A stretch of 64,000 bases of DNA from Muscardinus avellanarius (GCA_963383645.1 OY726557.1:149845860-149909859); one strand, 5' to 3'; shown: positions 35,953-47,655, numbered from the stretch's first letter. Program-made: numbers and translations. Notes: a model not told the origin generated them from the sequence alone.

Positions 35953-36965
35953 GAGGGGTTAGGCCAGTGCCGGGGCCAGCGAGGCTGGGATCTGAGCCTG
36001 CTGTGAGGCAAGGCCAGTGCTGGAGCCTTGGAGTCCTGGATTGGAGCCTGCTGATGGGTTAGGCTGGTGCCAGGGCCAGCAAGGCCGGGATCGGAGCCTG
36101 CCATGAGGCAAGGTGGATGCTGGGGCCTCTGAGGCCGGGATCAGAGCCTGCCATGAGGCAAGGTGGATGCTAGGGCCTCTGAGGCTGGTATCGGAGCCTG
36201 CTGAGGGGTTAGGCTGGTGCCGGGATCAGCAAGGCTGGAATCAGAGCCTGCTGAGGGGTAAGGCCAGTGCCGGGGCCAGCGAGGCCTGGATAGGAGCCTG
36301 CCTTGAGGCAAGGCCAGAGCTGGGGCCTCCAAGACCAGGATAGGAGCCTTTTGAGGGGTTAGGCTGGTGCCAGGGTCAGCGAGGCTGGGATTGGAGCCTG
36401 CCTTGAGGCAAGGTTGGTGCTGGGGACTCCGAGGCCGGGATCAGAGCTAGCCAAGGGGTTAGGCTGGTGCGGGGGCCAGCAAGTCCAGAATCAGGGCCTC
36501 CCATGAGGCAAGGCCAGTGCGGGAGCCAGAAAAATTGGGATCAGAGTCCTCCGGGTGGCCAGTCCACTACTGGGCCCGTCAAGTGTGGGATTGGAACTTG
36601 CAATGCGGCATGAAGAGAGATATAATACAGAAAATAAAAACCAGATGCTTCCCCTAATTAGCAATAACTAGGAGTAAAGGGGTAACAAGAGGATGTCAAG
36701 TTATAGAAAGGGCCCTATAGCGAAGCAACTAATGTGACCAATCAGAGAGTATGGGATGGGGGAGGATGGAACCTCTTTAAAACTCAGGAGGTACATAAAC
36801 AAATGTATCAAAGATAATTACCAATCAAGCATGGGATTGAGGGATGGGGAGGGAATGGGATGGGGATTGGATGAGAGCTAATTGGATGATATGTGCTTGT
36901 ATATCCTCTCAAGTCTTGTATTCCAATGTGATGTATGATTACAACGCACCAATAATTTTTTTTTT
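35953..36965 (+). mobile_element. VNTR composite retroelement, copy 4 (5'-truncated)
   Basis: This copy starts inside the 100-bp VNTR and runs through the unique segment and L1 3' end to a short A-rich/T-rich junction. Flanks are aaatggtgggcta (35940-35952) and aaatggctggcta (36966-36978), a 13-bp duplication with two mismatches. The missing 5' part is the typical result of incomplete L1 reverse transcription, which fixes the element's sense strand as the one ending in the L1 tail. Confidence 0.85.
36590..36965 (+). promoter_or_regulatory. 3' unique domain of composite with CCAAT and TTTAAA
   Basis: This non-repetitive 3' module is shared by all four copies. It contains ccaatcag at 36738-36745 and a TTTAAAA word at 36776-36782, about 35-40 bases apart, then a purine-rich stretch and the L1 3' terminus. 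The spacing resembles a CCAAT/TATA core such as those in retroviral LTRs. Whether it is an LTR remnant or has promoter activity is unknown. Confidence 0.4.
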
Positions 36966-37203
36966 AAATGGCTGGCTAAGGACCTCTCCAAGTTCTCTTT
37001 TCAAAAAAAAAAAGAATGAGAAAACTCACAAAAATTCTAAGAACCTTCTTTTTCAGGAAATCAGCAATTAACAAAAGGCTTTTTGAAAATCAAGACAACT
37101 GCAGCAGAATATTATTAAAAGCAGGATTCTTTGTGTATTTAAATTTACCATGTGTCCTTTTTATCCCTTTCTAGTTCCATTGTAGCCTTAAAATACAATA
37201 ACC

Positions 37204-37440
37204 TAGCTGGGCATGGTGGTACACACCTGTAATCCCCAATATTTGGGAGCCTGGGACAAGAGGATGATAGGTTCAAGGCCAGCCTCCACAATTTTGCAAG
37301 ATGCACAGCAACCTAGTAATACTCTGGTTTTTTTTTTTTTTTTAAAGATCTTAAAAAAAGCTAGGAGTTTAGCTCAGAGGTATTATGCCCCTGGGTTCAA
37401 TATGCACACACACACACAAACACACACACACACACACAGC
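37204..37440 (+). mobile_element. B1-ID dimeric SINE with (CA)n
   Basis: Head 'agctgggcatggtggtacac', an internal T tract at 37326-37343, ID part 'ggagtttagctcagaggtat', and a (CA)n end. Confidence 0.8.
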
Positions 37441-37515
37441 CAACAGATGGAGATGTAGCTCATTAGTAGAGCACATATTTAGCATGTTCCAGGCCCTGTC
37501 TTTGATCCACACATC
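37441..37515 (+). mobile_element. ID-type SINE monomer
   Basis: 'gagatgtagctcattagtag' and 'gtctttgatccacacatcg' show a tRNA-like ID unit without a B1 head, just after the (CA)n tract. Confidence 0.65.
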
Positions 37516-37689
37516 GAAGGGAAAAATGAAAACCACGCAGCTATTGGAGAGGTCAGAATGAGGCTGGAGCAACTCTTTTAAAGCCTCATTCCAGACAATT
37601 TTCATTATGAGGCCTGCTAATGGATCCTGGAACACACCACATACCGGGCAACTGTTTTTATTTAGCCTGACTCAGAAATCTCTTGTATA

Positions 37690-37765
37690 ACACTGTGCTT
37701 ATAGTTAACACTGTGGTTATAGTTAATAATAATATACTATACACTTAAAATTGTTTATAAATTAG
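37690..37765 (+). mobile_element. Old L1 3'UTR scrap
   Basis: A short AT-rich stretch with 'actatacacttaaaattgt' resembles the distal 3'UTR of old L1. Confidence 0.45.
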
Positions 37766-37792
37766 ATTTCATGTGGTCTTTTTTAAAGTATA

Positions 37793-38465
37793 CTTTTATT
37801 GGTGCATTGTAATTATACATTATAGTGAGGTTCAAAATGATACAAACATATATGGACCCAGCACTTGGTGTATTTTCTTTCACCTCTCACCCTATTCTTG
37901 CCTCCTCTCTCGTTGTACATATTAGTGAGATTGTTAGTGATACATTTATATATAGACACAGAATTATTTGAATTATTTCCTTCACTAAGCCTCATTTTCT
38001 CCCTCCCTCCTTCCCTCATTCATCTGAAATGTCTTTTATTTCCTATTTTTTCTCTAGCATCCACATATGAAAGTAAACAAACAACCTTTGACTTTCTGAG
38101 ACTGGCTAAACTCACTAAACATAATACTCTTTAGTTTTGTCTGTTTTTATTTTTTTCTGAAATTACATAATTTTGTTCTTCTTTATGGCTGAGTAAATTT
38201 GCATTGTGTGTTCATACCACATTTTCTTTATCTGTTTATCTGATGATGGATATCTAGATTGGTTCCATAATTTCACTATTGTGCATTGTGCTGCTGTAAA
38301 CATGGGTATGCATGTATCACTATAGTATTCTGACTTAATTTGGAAAAATACTGAAGAGTAATATGCCTGGGTCATATGGTGGTTTCATTCCTAGTCTTTT
38401 GAGAAACCTTTGTACTGATCTCCATAGTGAGTATACTGATTTACAACCCCATCCTCAGTTTATAA
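37793..38465 (-). mobile_element. L1 3' end and ORF2 tail
   Basis: It starts with a reversed L1 3' terminus ('ttattggtgcattgtaatta'), passes a pyrimidine-rich 3'UTR and reaches ORF2 C-terminal sequence. 5'-truncated and non-functional. Confidence 0.8.
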
Positions 38466-39330
38466 GAGTACCATGGAAAATATCTTAAATGAACATTTCT
38501 TCAAAGAAAATATGCAAATGCCAAATAAACACAGGAAAAGAAGCTTGAGATGAACATTCATTAGAGAAATGCAACACAAGACCATCTTGAATGCCATTTC
38601 ACACCTACTGTGGTGGGCATAATTTTAAAAAATGATAACTATTGGTCATGAAATAAAAAAATTGGAACCTATGTACATTTTAGGAGGGCTTATATAATGG
38701 CACAGACTCTTTGGAAGAATACCTGTAATGTTTCACTATGTATATGGTCAGAAAGAAAAGAAGACCTATGTTAACACAAAAAAAAATGTACATTAATAAA
38801 TTATTTTACTTTGTGCGATCCTCCTGTCTCCACCTCCCAAGTGCAGGGATTTACAAGCATGTGCCACCACGCCCAGCTACATTAATAAATTCTTATAACA
38901 CTCTTATGCATAATGGCCAGACAGTGAAACAACCTAAATTCTATCTACTGATGAATAAATAAATTAGAGTCTATCTACTCAGACTATTACTCTACCATAT
39001 CAAGGAAGTACTGACTCATGCTACAACATTGGTCAACTTTAAACATTATGCATAGTGGAAAAAAAAAGATACAGAAGGTAATATATTGTAGAATGTCACT
39101 TATATGAACTGCCCAGAGTAAGCAAATCCATAGAGACAGAAAGTAGATTGATTAATGTTTGCCAGGGACGAGGCTGATGGATGAGAGAATAGAAAATGAC
39201 TGATAATGAGTATGAGTGATGAGTGTGTGGTTTCTTTCTTAGGGTGATGAAAATATTCTGGAATTTGATGGTGGTGATGGTTATATAATGTGAATATTCC
39301 AAAAAATAAAATTATATTTTAAAAACATGA
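38466..39330 (+). mobile_element. Old L1 ORF2 end and 3'UTR
   Basis: Decayed L1 C-terminal ORF2 and 3'UTR in plus orientation, with a truncated SINE inserted at 38803-38878. No open frame. Confidence 0.65.
38803..38878 (-). mobile_element. Truncated SINE with target-site duplication
   Basis: Only the B1 head survives ('tgccaccacgcccagct', reversed). Exact duplication acattaataaatt at 38790-38802 and 38879-38891. Confidence 0.85.
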
Positions 39331-39334
39331 ATTA

Positions 39335-40055
39335 TATTATAGGTATATTTTATCTCAGCAAAATTAAGATGCTATTATTTATCAGACTAGCACAAAAATA
39401 GAAGTTGAATAATGTCCAATATTCACAAGCTCACAGAAAAATGAGAAATTTTATATGCTTTTGTTTGAAATGTTAACAAATTAGTTATTTGTGGGTTAGT
39501 CATGCAATATCAGTCAATTTTCTGCCTATGCTCACTGACTCATCAATTCTGTTAAAAATTTACATGACATAAATAGGCATTCTATGCCAAAATCATGTGC
39601 AAAAAGTTCTGTAACATTTTTTATGATACCAAAAACTGGAAATCACGTAGACACCTATCATCATAGAATCCATTATATACATTCATATAATGGAAAATCA
39701 TGGTCATTAAAACATGAGCATAGTTGTATGAGCTGATTAATGAAAAATATTAAAATATGTGATATGTTATACTGAAAAACAGAAATGTGCATAGCTCTCT
39801 GATTCCATGTGTTAAGTACAAAAGTAAGTATAAAAAAATTAAAGAGCAAATTATTAGGTTGCCAACTTAGCTCAAACCCAAAGACCAAAAACTATATCCA
39901 TTATTTGAGGAGCAGTTGTATATTAATGATCCTGAAAACAGTGATATTTGGATTAGAATTTTCATGCTGTAATTCATTAGCTGTGTGAATTTGGACAAAT
40001 TTGAGTATTTTCTTCAGATAAAAATGAGAATAAGGCTCTTCAAGTCTAACTACCA
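39335..40055. other. Unannotated AT-rich stretch
   Basis: Low GC, probably more decayed L1, but not firmly assignable. Confidence 0.4.
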
Positions 40056-40059
40056 AAAA

Positions 40060-40905
40060 AGCAGCAGAATAGTATTAGGCCAATGGTGGTAGAGAACTAG
40101 TGTCAAAAACAGCCATATCCTTCTCTCAATGTTTGAATACCTCAAGACTGAATCTTCATACCCCCCCCCAGCATAATTGTCCAGTGAACTTCTGAAGCTG
40201 TAGCTGAACTCAGATGAAGAAATAATAGACCTTCCTGCAGAGAGCCCAGTGGCTACAACCTGTCTCCTCAAGATCAGTGTGAATCCACAGACCAACCAGC
40301 CAAATCACCCAGTGAACTCCTATGGCTGTAGCTAAATTTATCCCTTCCTGAAGAATGTGAGCAGTACTCACCAGGATTCTAAGAGTACAATCCATCCCAG
40401 CAAGAACCTGTGCAGCAACAGGGTCTTGTGTGACAATAAACCCTACAGGGTCCATGAATTTGCAAATCATTCCTGCAGAGCTGGAGGTGGGGTCTACAGT
40501 CAGAAACAGCAGAAACGTGAATTAGCAGATAGTCCATACGGACACTTGTGTAGGCAGGACCTAGGATCTGCAGATGGCATTGCAGGGTCTCCAGCATGAC
40601 AGTACTGCTAGCAGTGGTGTCTGTGGGGTGAAATAACTCAATCAACCATGCTGCAGACTTAGAAAGCTATTCACTCACACCTGACAGTGTTTGGTGACAA
40701 AAGGATCAAGGACAGAGCCTAACAAGATTGCATGATTGCAGCTACCCAGAGAAGTAGCGGTGACCCTGGGGCTATATAACTGAACCATCCAAGCCCCAGA
40801 GTAAAAGCAGTACAATCAGAGCTTGCAGCCTGAAAAAAGTCACATCAGGGGACAGGAAGGGTTCCGTTGATCAAAGCTAAAGGCTGAGAAACCAACACTC
40901 TCTCC
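40060..40905. repeat. Degenerate ~110-130-bp tandem block, possible L1 5'UTR
   Basis: Related words recur: 'ccagtgaac(t)tc' at 40181 and 40309, and 'ttcctg(c/a)ag' at about 40231, 40344 and 40469. The block abuts the inverted L1. It may be an old L1 5'UTR made of monomers. It has no open frame, and the family is not recognised. Confidence 0.35.
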
Positions 40906-42456
40906 TTTAGCAGTTTGTGTCTGTGCCTATATGTTGGGGTGTAGTTCCTATGCCATCTTTTAATAACTTCAAAGTCTTTGCTCTAATTTCCAGTGCTTTG
41001 ATTCTCTCAAGCTGACTCTTGTGCAGGGTGAGAGGCAGGAATTTAATTTCATTTTTCTGCAAATGGAAAACTAATTTTTCCAACACCATTTTTGAAAAGG
41101 CTATCATTCTCCAACATAAGTGTTTGGCAAATTTGTTGAAAATCAATTGGCTATAAGTGTGTGGACTTGTTTTTATTTCTTCTATTCTATTCCATTGGTT
41201 TATGTGTCTGTTTTTGTGCCAACACCATGCTCTTTTATTACTAAAGTTCTGTAGTATAACTTAAAGTCAAAAATTGTAATGCCTCCTGCATGGCTTTTAT
41301 TGCTAAGGATTGCTTTGGCCATTTTGAGTCTTTTATTTCTTCATATGAAATTTAAGAGCAATTTTTCTAGGTCTGTGAGGAATAACATTGGTATTTTTTT
41401 ATAGGGATTGCATGGACTGTTTAGATCACTCTTAGTAGAATGGTCATTTTGATAATATTTATTCTGCCCATCCAAGAGAATATGAAATCTTTTCATCTTC
41501 TAAGATATTTTTCAATCCCTTTTTTTAGTGTTTAAAAATTTTAATTGTAGGTTTTTACATCCTTGGTTGGTTTATTTCTAGGTATTTTATTGCTTTTGAG
41601 GTTATTGTGAATGAAATTACTTTCTGGATTTCTTTTACACTGAATTCATGGTTGGCATATAGAAAATCTATTGAATTTTTTAGATTGATTTTGTATTCTG
41701 CTACATTGTTGAATTTGTTAATCAGCTCTACAAATCTTTGGCTGCTTTTTGGGGTCTTCTAAGTATAGGATCCTGTCATCTGTAAACAGAGATAATTTCA
41801 GTTCCTTTTCTATTTGAATTATCTTATTTTCCTTTCTTGTCTTCTTATTCTGACAAGAGTCTCAAGTATCAAATTAAAAAGGAGTGCCAATAGTGGACAT
41901 CCTTGTCTTGTTCCTGATTTTAAAGGGAATTCCCAGTTTTTCTCCATTCACTATGATATTGGTTTTGAGTTTACTGTATATTGCTTTAATGATATTGAGA
42001 GAAGTCACATATGTTCCTATTTTCTGTAGTATTTTTATTATGACTGGGTTGTGGATTTTGTCAAATGCCTTTTCAGCATTTATTGAGATTATTGTATGGT
42101 TTTTTTCCTTAGTTATATATATAGATTGAATGACATGTATTGATTTGCTAATGCTGAATCATCTTTTCCTCCTTGAGGGATCTTTATTTGCCTTTGGTAT
42201 TAGATGATTCTGGCCTCATAGAAGGAATTTGTAAGAATTCCATCTCTTTTGATTTCATAGAATAACTTGTAAAATATTGGGTTCAGTTTTTTTGTAAAGT
42301 TTTTTGATGGAAGGATTTTCATTGCTTTTTTCTATTTCTTTGCTTGATATTGGTCAGCTTAGGTCTTTTATATCTTCTTGATTTAATTTAGATAGGTTGT
42401 ATGTGTATAGTAATCTGTCAATTTCTTCTATGTTTTCCAGTTTATTAAAATATGTT
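40906..42456 (-). mobile_element. L1 ORF2 fragment, inverted (part 1)
   Basis: The minus strand reads as decayed L1 ORF2, from the reverse-transcriptase part to the C-terminus. It continues upstream at 44164 after the U6-L1 insertion. No intact frame. Confidence 0.8.
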
Positions 42457-42604
42457 TTCTTTTTTGTGTTTTTATTGGTGCATTATCATCTCACATTATA
42501 ATGTAAATCATGTTGAAAATAACATACATGCAGATGCTCTTCGTATCCCCCTTCCTATTTCCCTCCCTCCAAATATGGAGTACTCAGTTTGATGTTAGTA
42601 TATA

Positions 42605-42605
42605 T

Positions 42606-42643
<38 letters not shown>

Positions 42644-42655
42644 ATATATATACAC
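42605..42655. repeat. (TA)n microsatellite
   Basis: A TA-rich tract inside the L1 3'UTR of the U6-L1 chimera. Confidence 0.88.
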
Positions 42656-44070
42656 ATGTACACACATAGCCTATAGTAGTATTTCTATTAATGAACCTAA
42701 GTCTTTCTCCACCCCTATTCTTATATCTCCTCTCTGGCTCTCCTAAGGTTTCTCCTCATCACCTAGAGTCTCTCTTGTATCCCAATTACTCTCTATCCTG
42801 CAAATATTAAAGAAAACATGACCCTTCACTCTCTGTGATTGACTGGCTAATCTCAAGTAACATAATGTTCTCCAGGTCCTTCCATTTTCTTGCAAATGAT
42901 GTAATTTTATTTTTCTTTATTGTTGAGTAGAATTCCATTGTATTTCTCATAATTTTGTAGTTCATTCATCTGTTGATGGACACCTACATTGGTTCCATAG
43001 TTTAGTTATTGGGAACTGTGCTGCTTTAAACATGGGTATCCATGTATTACTCTAGTTCTCTGGTTTCAACCCCTTTGGAAAGATATCCAGTAGTGGTATG
43101 GCTGGGTCATATGATGGATCCATTCCTTCTTTTCTAAGAACTCTCCACACTTATCTTTATAGTGGCTGGACTAGTTTGCAATCCCACCAACAATATAGAA
43201 GAGTGCCTATTTCCCCACAGCCTAGCCAACATTTATTGTTATTTGACTTCTTTATGATTGACATTCTGATTGGGGTTAGTGAAATCTCAGTATAGTTTTG
43301 ATTTGTATCTCCCTGATTGCTAATGATGTTGGACATTATTTCATGTATCTCTTGGCCTTTTGTATCTCCTCTTTTTTGAAGAAGACATTTTGATGAAGAC
43401 ATTTGAAATGTTCATTCAATTCAGTTGCCCATTTCTTGATTGGGTTATTTGTTTTTCTAATGTAAATTTTATTAAGTTCTTTGGATATCCTAGGTATTAG
43501 AACTTTCTCAGAGAGAGAGTTGTTCAAGATCTTCTCCCATTCTGTAGGCTTTTTCTTTTGACTCTTGATGATTTTCTTTGATGAGCAAAACTTTTTAGTT
43601 TGATTCCATCCCTCTTCTTAATTTTTGTTTTAGTTTTCTAAACTTTGGGCATCTTTTTCATTTTAGTTTTCTGACCTTTGGGGGTCTTTTTAGTTTTTTG
43701 AACTTTGGGGGTCAATATATATAGTATGTCTATATATGTTGGAGTGTTGATCCATGCCATCCTCTAACAGCTTTATAAACTCTGGTCTAACTTCCAGGTC
43801 TTTGATCCATCTTGAGTTGATTTCTGTATATGGTGAGAGGTAAGAATTTAGTTCCATTTTCTACAAGTGGATAGCCAGTTTCTCCAGCACCATGTATTGA
43901 AAAGGCTATCTTTTCTCCAGCATATGTATTTGGAGCCCTTGCTGAAGATCAATTGACTATAAGTGCACAGGTTAGTTTCTGTATCTTCTATCCTTTTCCA
44001 TTGGTCTGTGTGCCTGTTTTTGTGCCAATACCATGCTGTTTTAATTACTGTAACTCTGTAATATAATTTG

Positions 44071-44162
44071 AAAAAACATGGAATGCTTCTCGAATTTGCA
44101 TGTCATCCTTGTCATCTCTGTGTCATTCCAAATTTTAGTATATGTGCTGCTGAAGTGAGCAC
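44071..44162 (-). pseudogene. U6 snRNA pseudogene
   Basis: U6 is the spliceosomal catalytic snRNA. The 5' end 'gtgctcacttcagcagcac', the 'atatactaaaat' segment, 'gatgac' and the 3' 'cattccatgttttt' end are recognisable on the minus strand. About 20 internal bases are missing and several substitutions occur. It is fused to L1, lacks its own upstream promoter and is not expected to be functional. Confidence 0.88.
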
Positions 44163-44163
44163 A

Positions 44164-45345
44164 GAGTGTCAAAACACTTTCTAATGATTCTCTGATTTCC
44201 TCACTGTGATGATGTCTTCTTTTTCCTTTCTGACTTTATATCTGGGGCTGATTTTTTTTGGTTAGGTTAGCTAAGAACTTAACAATCTTGTTAATCTTTA
44301 AAAAAAAACCAGTTTTTAGTTTTGTTGATCTTTTGTATTTTTTTCTGTATTACATTGGTTTCTACTCTGATTTTAATTATCTCTTGACTACCAGCTTGGG
44401 GATTAGTCTGTTCCTGTTTTTCGAAGGCCATGCAGTTTGTCATTAGGTTGTTTATTTTGTAACTTTCTTTTTTTCTTATGTCAGCTCTCAGTGCAATAAA
44501 TTTTCCACTTAACATCACCTTCAAAGTGCCCGTATATTTTGATATATTTTGTCTTTATTTTTGTTTAATTCTATAAATTATTTCTCCTTTTATTTCTTCT
44601 ATGATCCAGTCCTCATTCAAAAGTGTAGCATTCAGTGTCTATATGTTTATGTATTTCTTTTAGTCTTCCAGTTACTGATGTCTACTTTCATTCCACTATG
44701 ATCTAAAATGATGAAAGGAATTATACTAATTTTTTTAAATATGCTAGTACTTGCTTTATGGTCCAGAATATGGTATATATTGGAGAGGGTTTTATGAGCA
44801 TCTGAGAAGAATATATATTCATCTATTGTTGGTTGGAATATTCAGTATGTTTATTAGATCCATTTGGTTTATAGTGTTCTTTAGATTTTAAATGTCTACT
44901 GATCTTTAGTTTGGAATATCAATCTAGTGATGTGAGTTTAAATCTCCCAGTATTATTGTATTGGTGTCTGAGTCTTAATGCATAGTTTGTTTTATAAAGG
45001 TAGTGTGCCTACATTTGGCAAATAAATGTTTATTCTCATTACATCTTCTTATGGATTGTTCCATTTATAGTAAGAAGTAACCCACTTTGTCTCTTCTGAT
45101 AAATTTTAGTTTGAAGTCAGCTTTGACAGATGTGTTTCTTCTCCTGCTTGTTTCCAGTCTCCACTTGCATGGTTTTCATTTCTACCCATTCACCTTTAGC
45201 CTGTGGATATCTTTTTCTATAAGGTGGGTTTTTTGCAAGCAGAATATGGTTGGATTATATTCTTTAATCAATATTGGCCATCTATACATTTTAATTTGGG
45301 AATTTAGACCTTTAACATTTAATGTTATAGTTGGTCATAGTGTCT
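44164..45345 (-). mobile_element. L1 ORF2 fragment, inverted (part 2)
   Basis: This continues the element at 40906-42456 and covers the late endonuclease to early reverse-transcriptase part on the minus strand. It ends abruptly near 45345; a plus-strand L1 3' end follows at 45470. The arrangement fits a 5'-inverted (twin-primed) L1. Confidence 0.75.
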
Positions 45346-45469
45346 AAGCTCAGCAGGGCCAGATTTTCCTATATTTTGAGCTGTGGCCTGCCTGGTGGAG
45401 TTTTAATAACCCAGGGACACTATCACTTATTTGATGATTGTGATCTCGTGAAGCCACCACATGTCCAGC

Positions 45470-45958
45470 TATACACACTTGGGTATTTTTCTAAAGGACT
45501 GAAATCAGAACATTATAAAAAATAGTTACTTATCCATGTTTATAACAGCACAATTTACAATAGATGAATTGTGGAACCAACCTAGGTGGTCATCAGCAGA
45601 TGAATGGACTATAAAATTATGGGATATATACACACAATGGAATTCTACTCAGCAATAAAGAACAAAATTATGTCATTTGCAGTAAAATGGATGAACTTTG
45701 GAAACATTCTGTGAAGTAAGATTAGCCAGTCACAGAAAGTCAAGAGTCATATGCATTTGTTCATATGCAAAAGCTAAGGAGTGATCAGGATATGAGAGGG
45801 ACTTCAGAAAATGGAAGAGATTCCAGTGGAGCCAAGGAAGAGCTTTTGAAGGGGGAGGAGGGATTAAGGGAAGAATTAATGAAAGAAACACATATGATCT
45901 GATATACATATATGCACACATATATATACAAATATATACATATATATGCATATATATA

Positions 45959-46009
<51 letters not shown>

Positions 46010-46155
46010 ACTATTGCCAATCTCATTATCTTATATGGGGAAGGGGTGAGTAAAGAAAAAATTGAGGAAAAGCCTACCAAATGCTATTTGCTTGTTACTA
46101 TCACTGTGAACTGCATTATGATGTGAGACTATAATGTATCAGTGAAAAATTTAAA
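45470..46155 (+). mobile_element. L1 3' end with (TG)n
   Basis: This is decayed ORF2 C-terminal sequence followed by a 3'UTR containing an AT-rich/(TG)n microsatellite (about 45900-46006) and an 'actataatgtatcagtgaaa' terminus. It is probably the uninverted 3' half of the L1 whose 5' half lies inverted at 40906-45345. Confidence 0.75.
45960..46006. repeat. (TG)n microsatellite
   Basis: More than twenty TG units within the L1 3'UTR, preceded by AT-rich (TACATA)-like repeats. Confidence 0.92.
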
Positions 46156-46294
46156 AGAGTGGCTAAAATTATACATATGTATTTTAGAGATTTAATACAT
46201 TGTCATGCATAACATTTTAATGTAAATATAATAGTTTTCATAGAAACTATAAACCAAAAACCATTAATTTTTTTAAAGGGGGGTCAAAGATATT

Positions 46295-46590
46295 TTTATC
46301 TAGCAATTCTAGTGCTTGGGGCTAAATCCTCATCTATCTAGAATGTCTTATGAGGTCCAACACTGCAACACATAGGCACAGGTAAAAAAATTTTCAATAA
46401 GACCCCAAGGGCACAAGGAACTAAAAGGCTGATCAATACGTGCAATCGCATTAAACTGAAGAGCTTCTGTAGAACAAAGGAAACTCAAGAACCTCAACAT
46501 AGAGCCAACAGGATGGGACAAGACTTTTGCCAACTATTCCTCCAATAGAGGAATAATAACTAGAATATACAGAGAACTCAAGAAACGCAG
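46295..46590 (+). mobile_element. L1 ORF2 fragment
   Basis: Words such as 'actgaagagcttctgtagaa' and 'aatatacagagaactcaag' match the L1 ORF2 C-terminal part. Truncated at both ends. Confidence 0.7.
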
Positions 46591-46599
46591 CACTGTTTT

Positions 46600-47445
46600 T
46601 GAATTTTTACTCCTGTGCCCTGAAATTCTTGGTTCATCTGTGCATTGAGCTACCCAAATTTTGAGCTTCATCAAGTCCTGATCACTAAGGATATTAATTA
46701 GAGTTACCAGCATCTAGCCAGCCCTTGTAATATCACAGAGGAGCAGTTCAGCTTCCGGAGATGCAGAGGCTTGTTGGAAGTGGCAGCAGAGAAAGGCTTT
46801 GTGTATGAAGGGCCCACATCAGCATGACATGCTGTGGTGGCAATAGGGATGGGTGGATACATCTGCCAATATATTTTGACCATGTCCTTATTATAGTCAA
46901 TCTGGACAATGAAGAGTTTTACAGTGTAAGGGCGAAAAGATTGATGTCCTATAATACTTACCTTTTGATTTCATTTTGTTTGTTGTTGTTATCCCCCACC
47001 CTTATGGGTTGCATGGTACAAAATATAGGAGCCTATAACCCAAGAAAGCACAGTGACTCTTCCTAGCAGTGCCATCTGACCCTCTATGTCTTCATTTAAT
47101 GAAAGAAATATAAAAACACTTGTACCATACCTCAGATATATAAATAAAAATTCTCAACCAGTTTTTATTCTCTTCTCTTTTCCTTCTCACTCCCCTTTGT
47201 TGCTTTTTCCTTTCCTTATGAAAAAATTTGCAATTGTTTCCTCAGTTAAATATGCCCTTTCTTCTGGGAATCTTGAACCTAATAGGACAAGCTGAATCTG
47301 TGAATATAAGAAGCAGTTACCCAATGTAACTGTTTAATTCCAATCCAATTTTTACAATGTAATACCTAAAAGCTAAAAATGAGGGGTACAGGGACATGCA
47401 ATAACTTTCATGTAGTCTCCACACAAAAATTGGAATAATAAAAAA
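46600..47445. other. Unannotated stretch
   Basis: Follows an L1 ORF2 fragment. A short readable frame near 46740-46830 hinted at a retrocopy but no parent gene is recognised. Confidence 0.35.
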
Positions 47446-47449
47446 AATC

Positions 47450-47655
47450 TAAGTATGGTGATGCACACCTACAATCCTAGTACTACAGAGGAAAAGACAG
47501 GAGGAGCACAGGTTTGAGGCAAGCCTCAGGGATTAACTGAAGCCCTCAGTAATTTGGCAAGACCCCGTTTTCAAGATAAAAAATAAAATAGGGCTGGAGG
47601 AGTAGCTCTGAGGTAGAATACCCCTGGGTTCAATTCTCAGTGCCCCCTCCCAAAA
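47450..47655 (+). mobile_element. B1-ID dimeric SINE
   Basis: Head 'taagtatggtgatgcacacc' and ID part 'gggctggaggagtagctctg'. Confidence 0.8.

Larger units (their letters stand above)
42457..44163 (-). mobile_element. U6 snRNA-L1 chimeric retrocopy
   Basis: On the minus strand a U6 copy (44162 down to 44071) passes straight into a 5'-truncated L1 (ORF2 3' part, then 3'UTR) ending in the 'tgcaccaataaaa' terminus near 42466. On either side lies one older minus-strand L1 whose sequence picks up where it left off, so the chimera is a single insertion. U6-L1 chimeras made by template switching during L1 reverse transcription are known in primates and rodents. The target-site duplication is not clear. 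Confidence 0.8.

Noticed and set aside
46740..46830. Possible processed pseudogene
   Set aside because: A short readable frame ended quickly, and no parent gene, poly(A) tail or target-site duplication could be identified.
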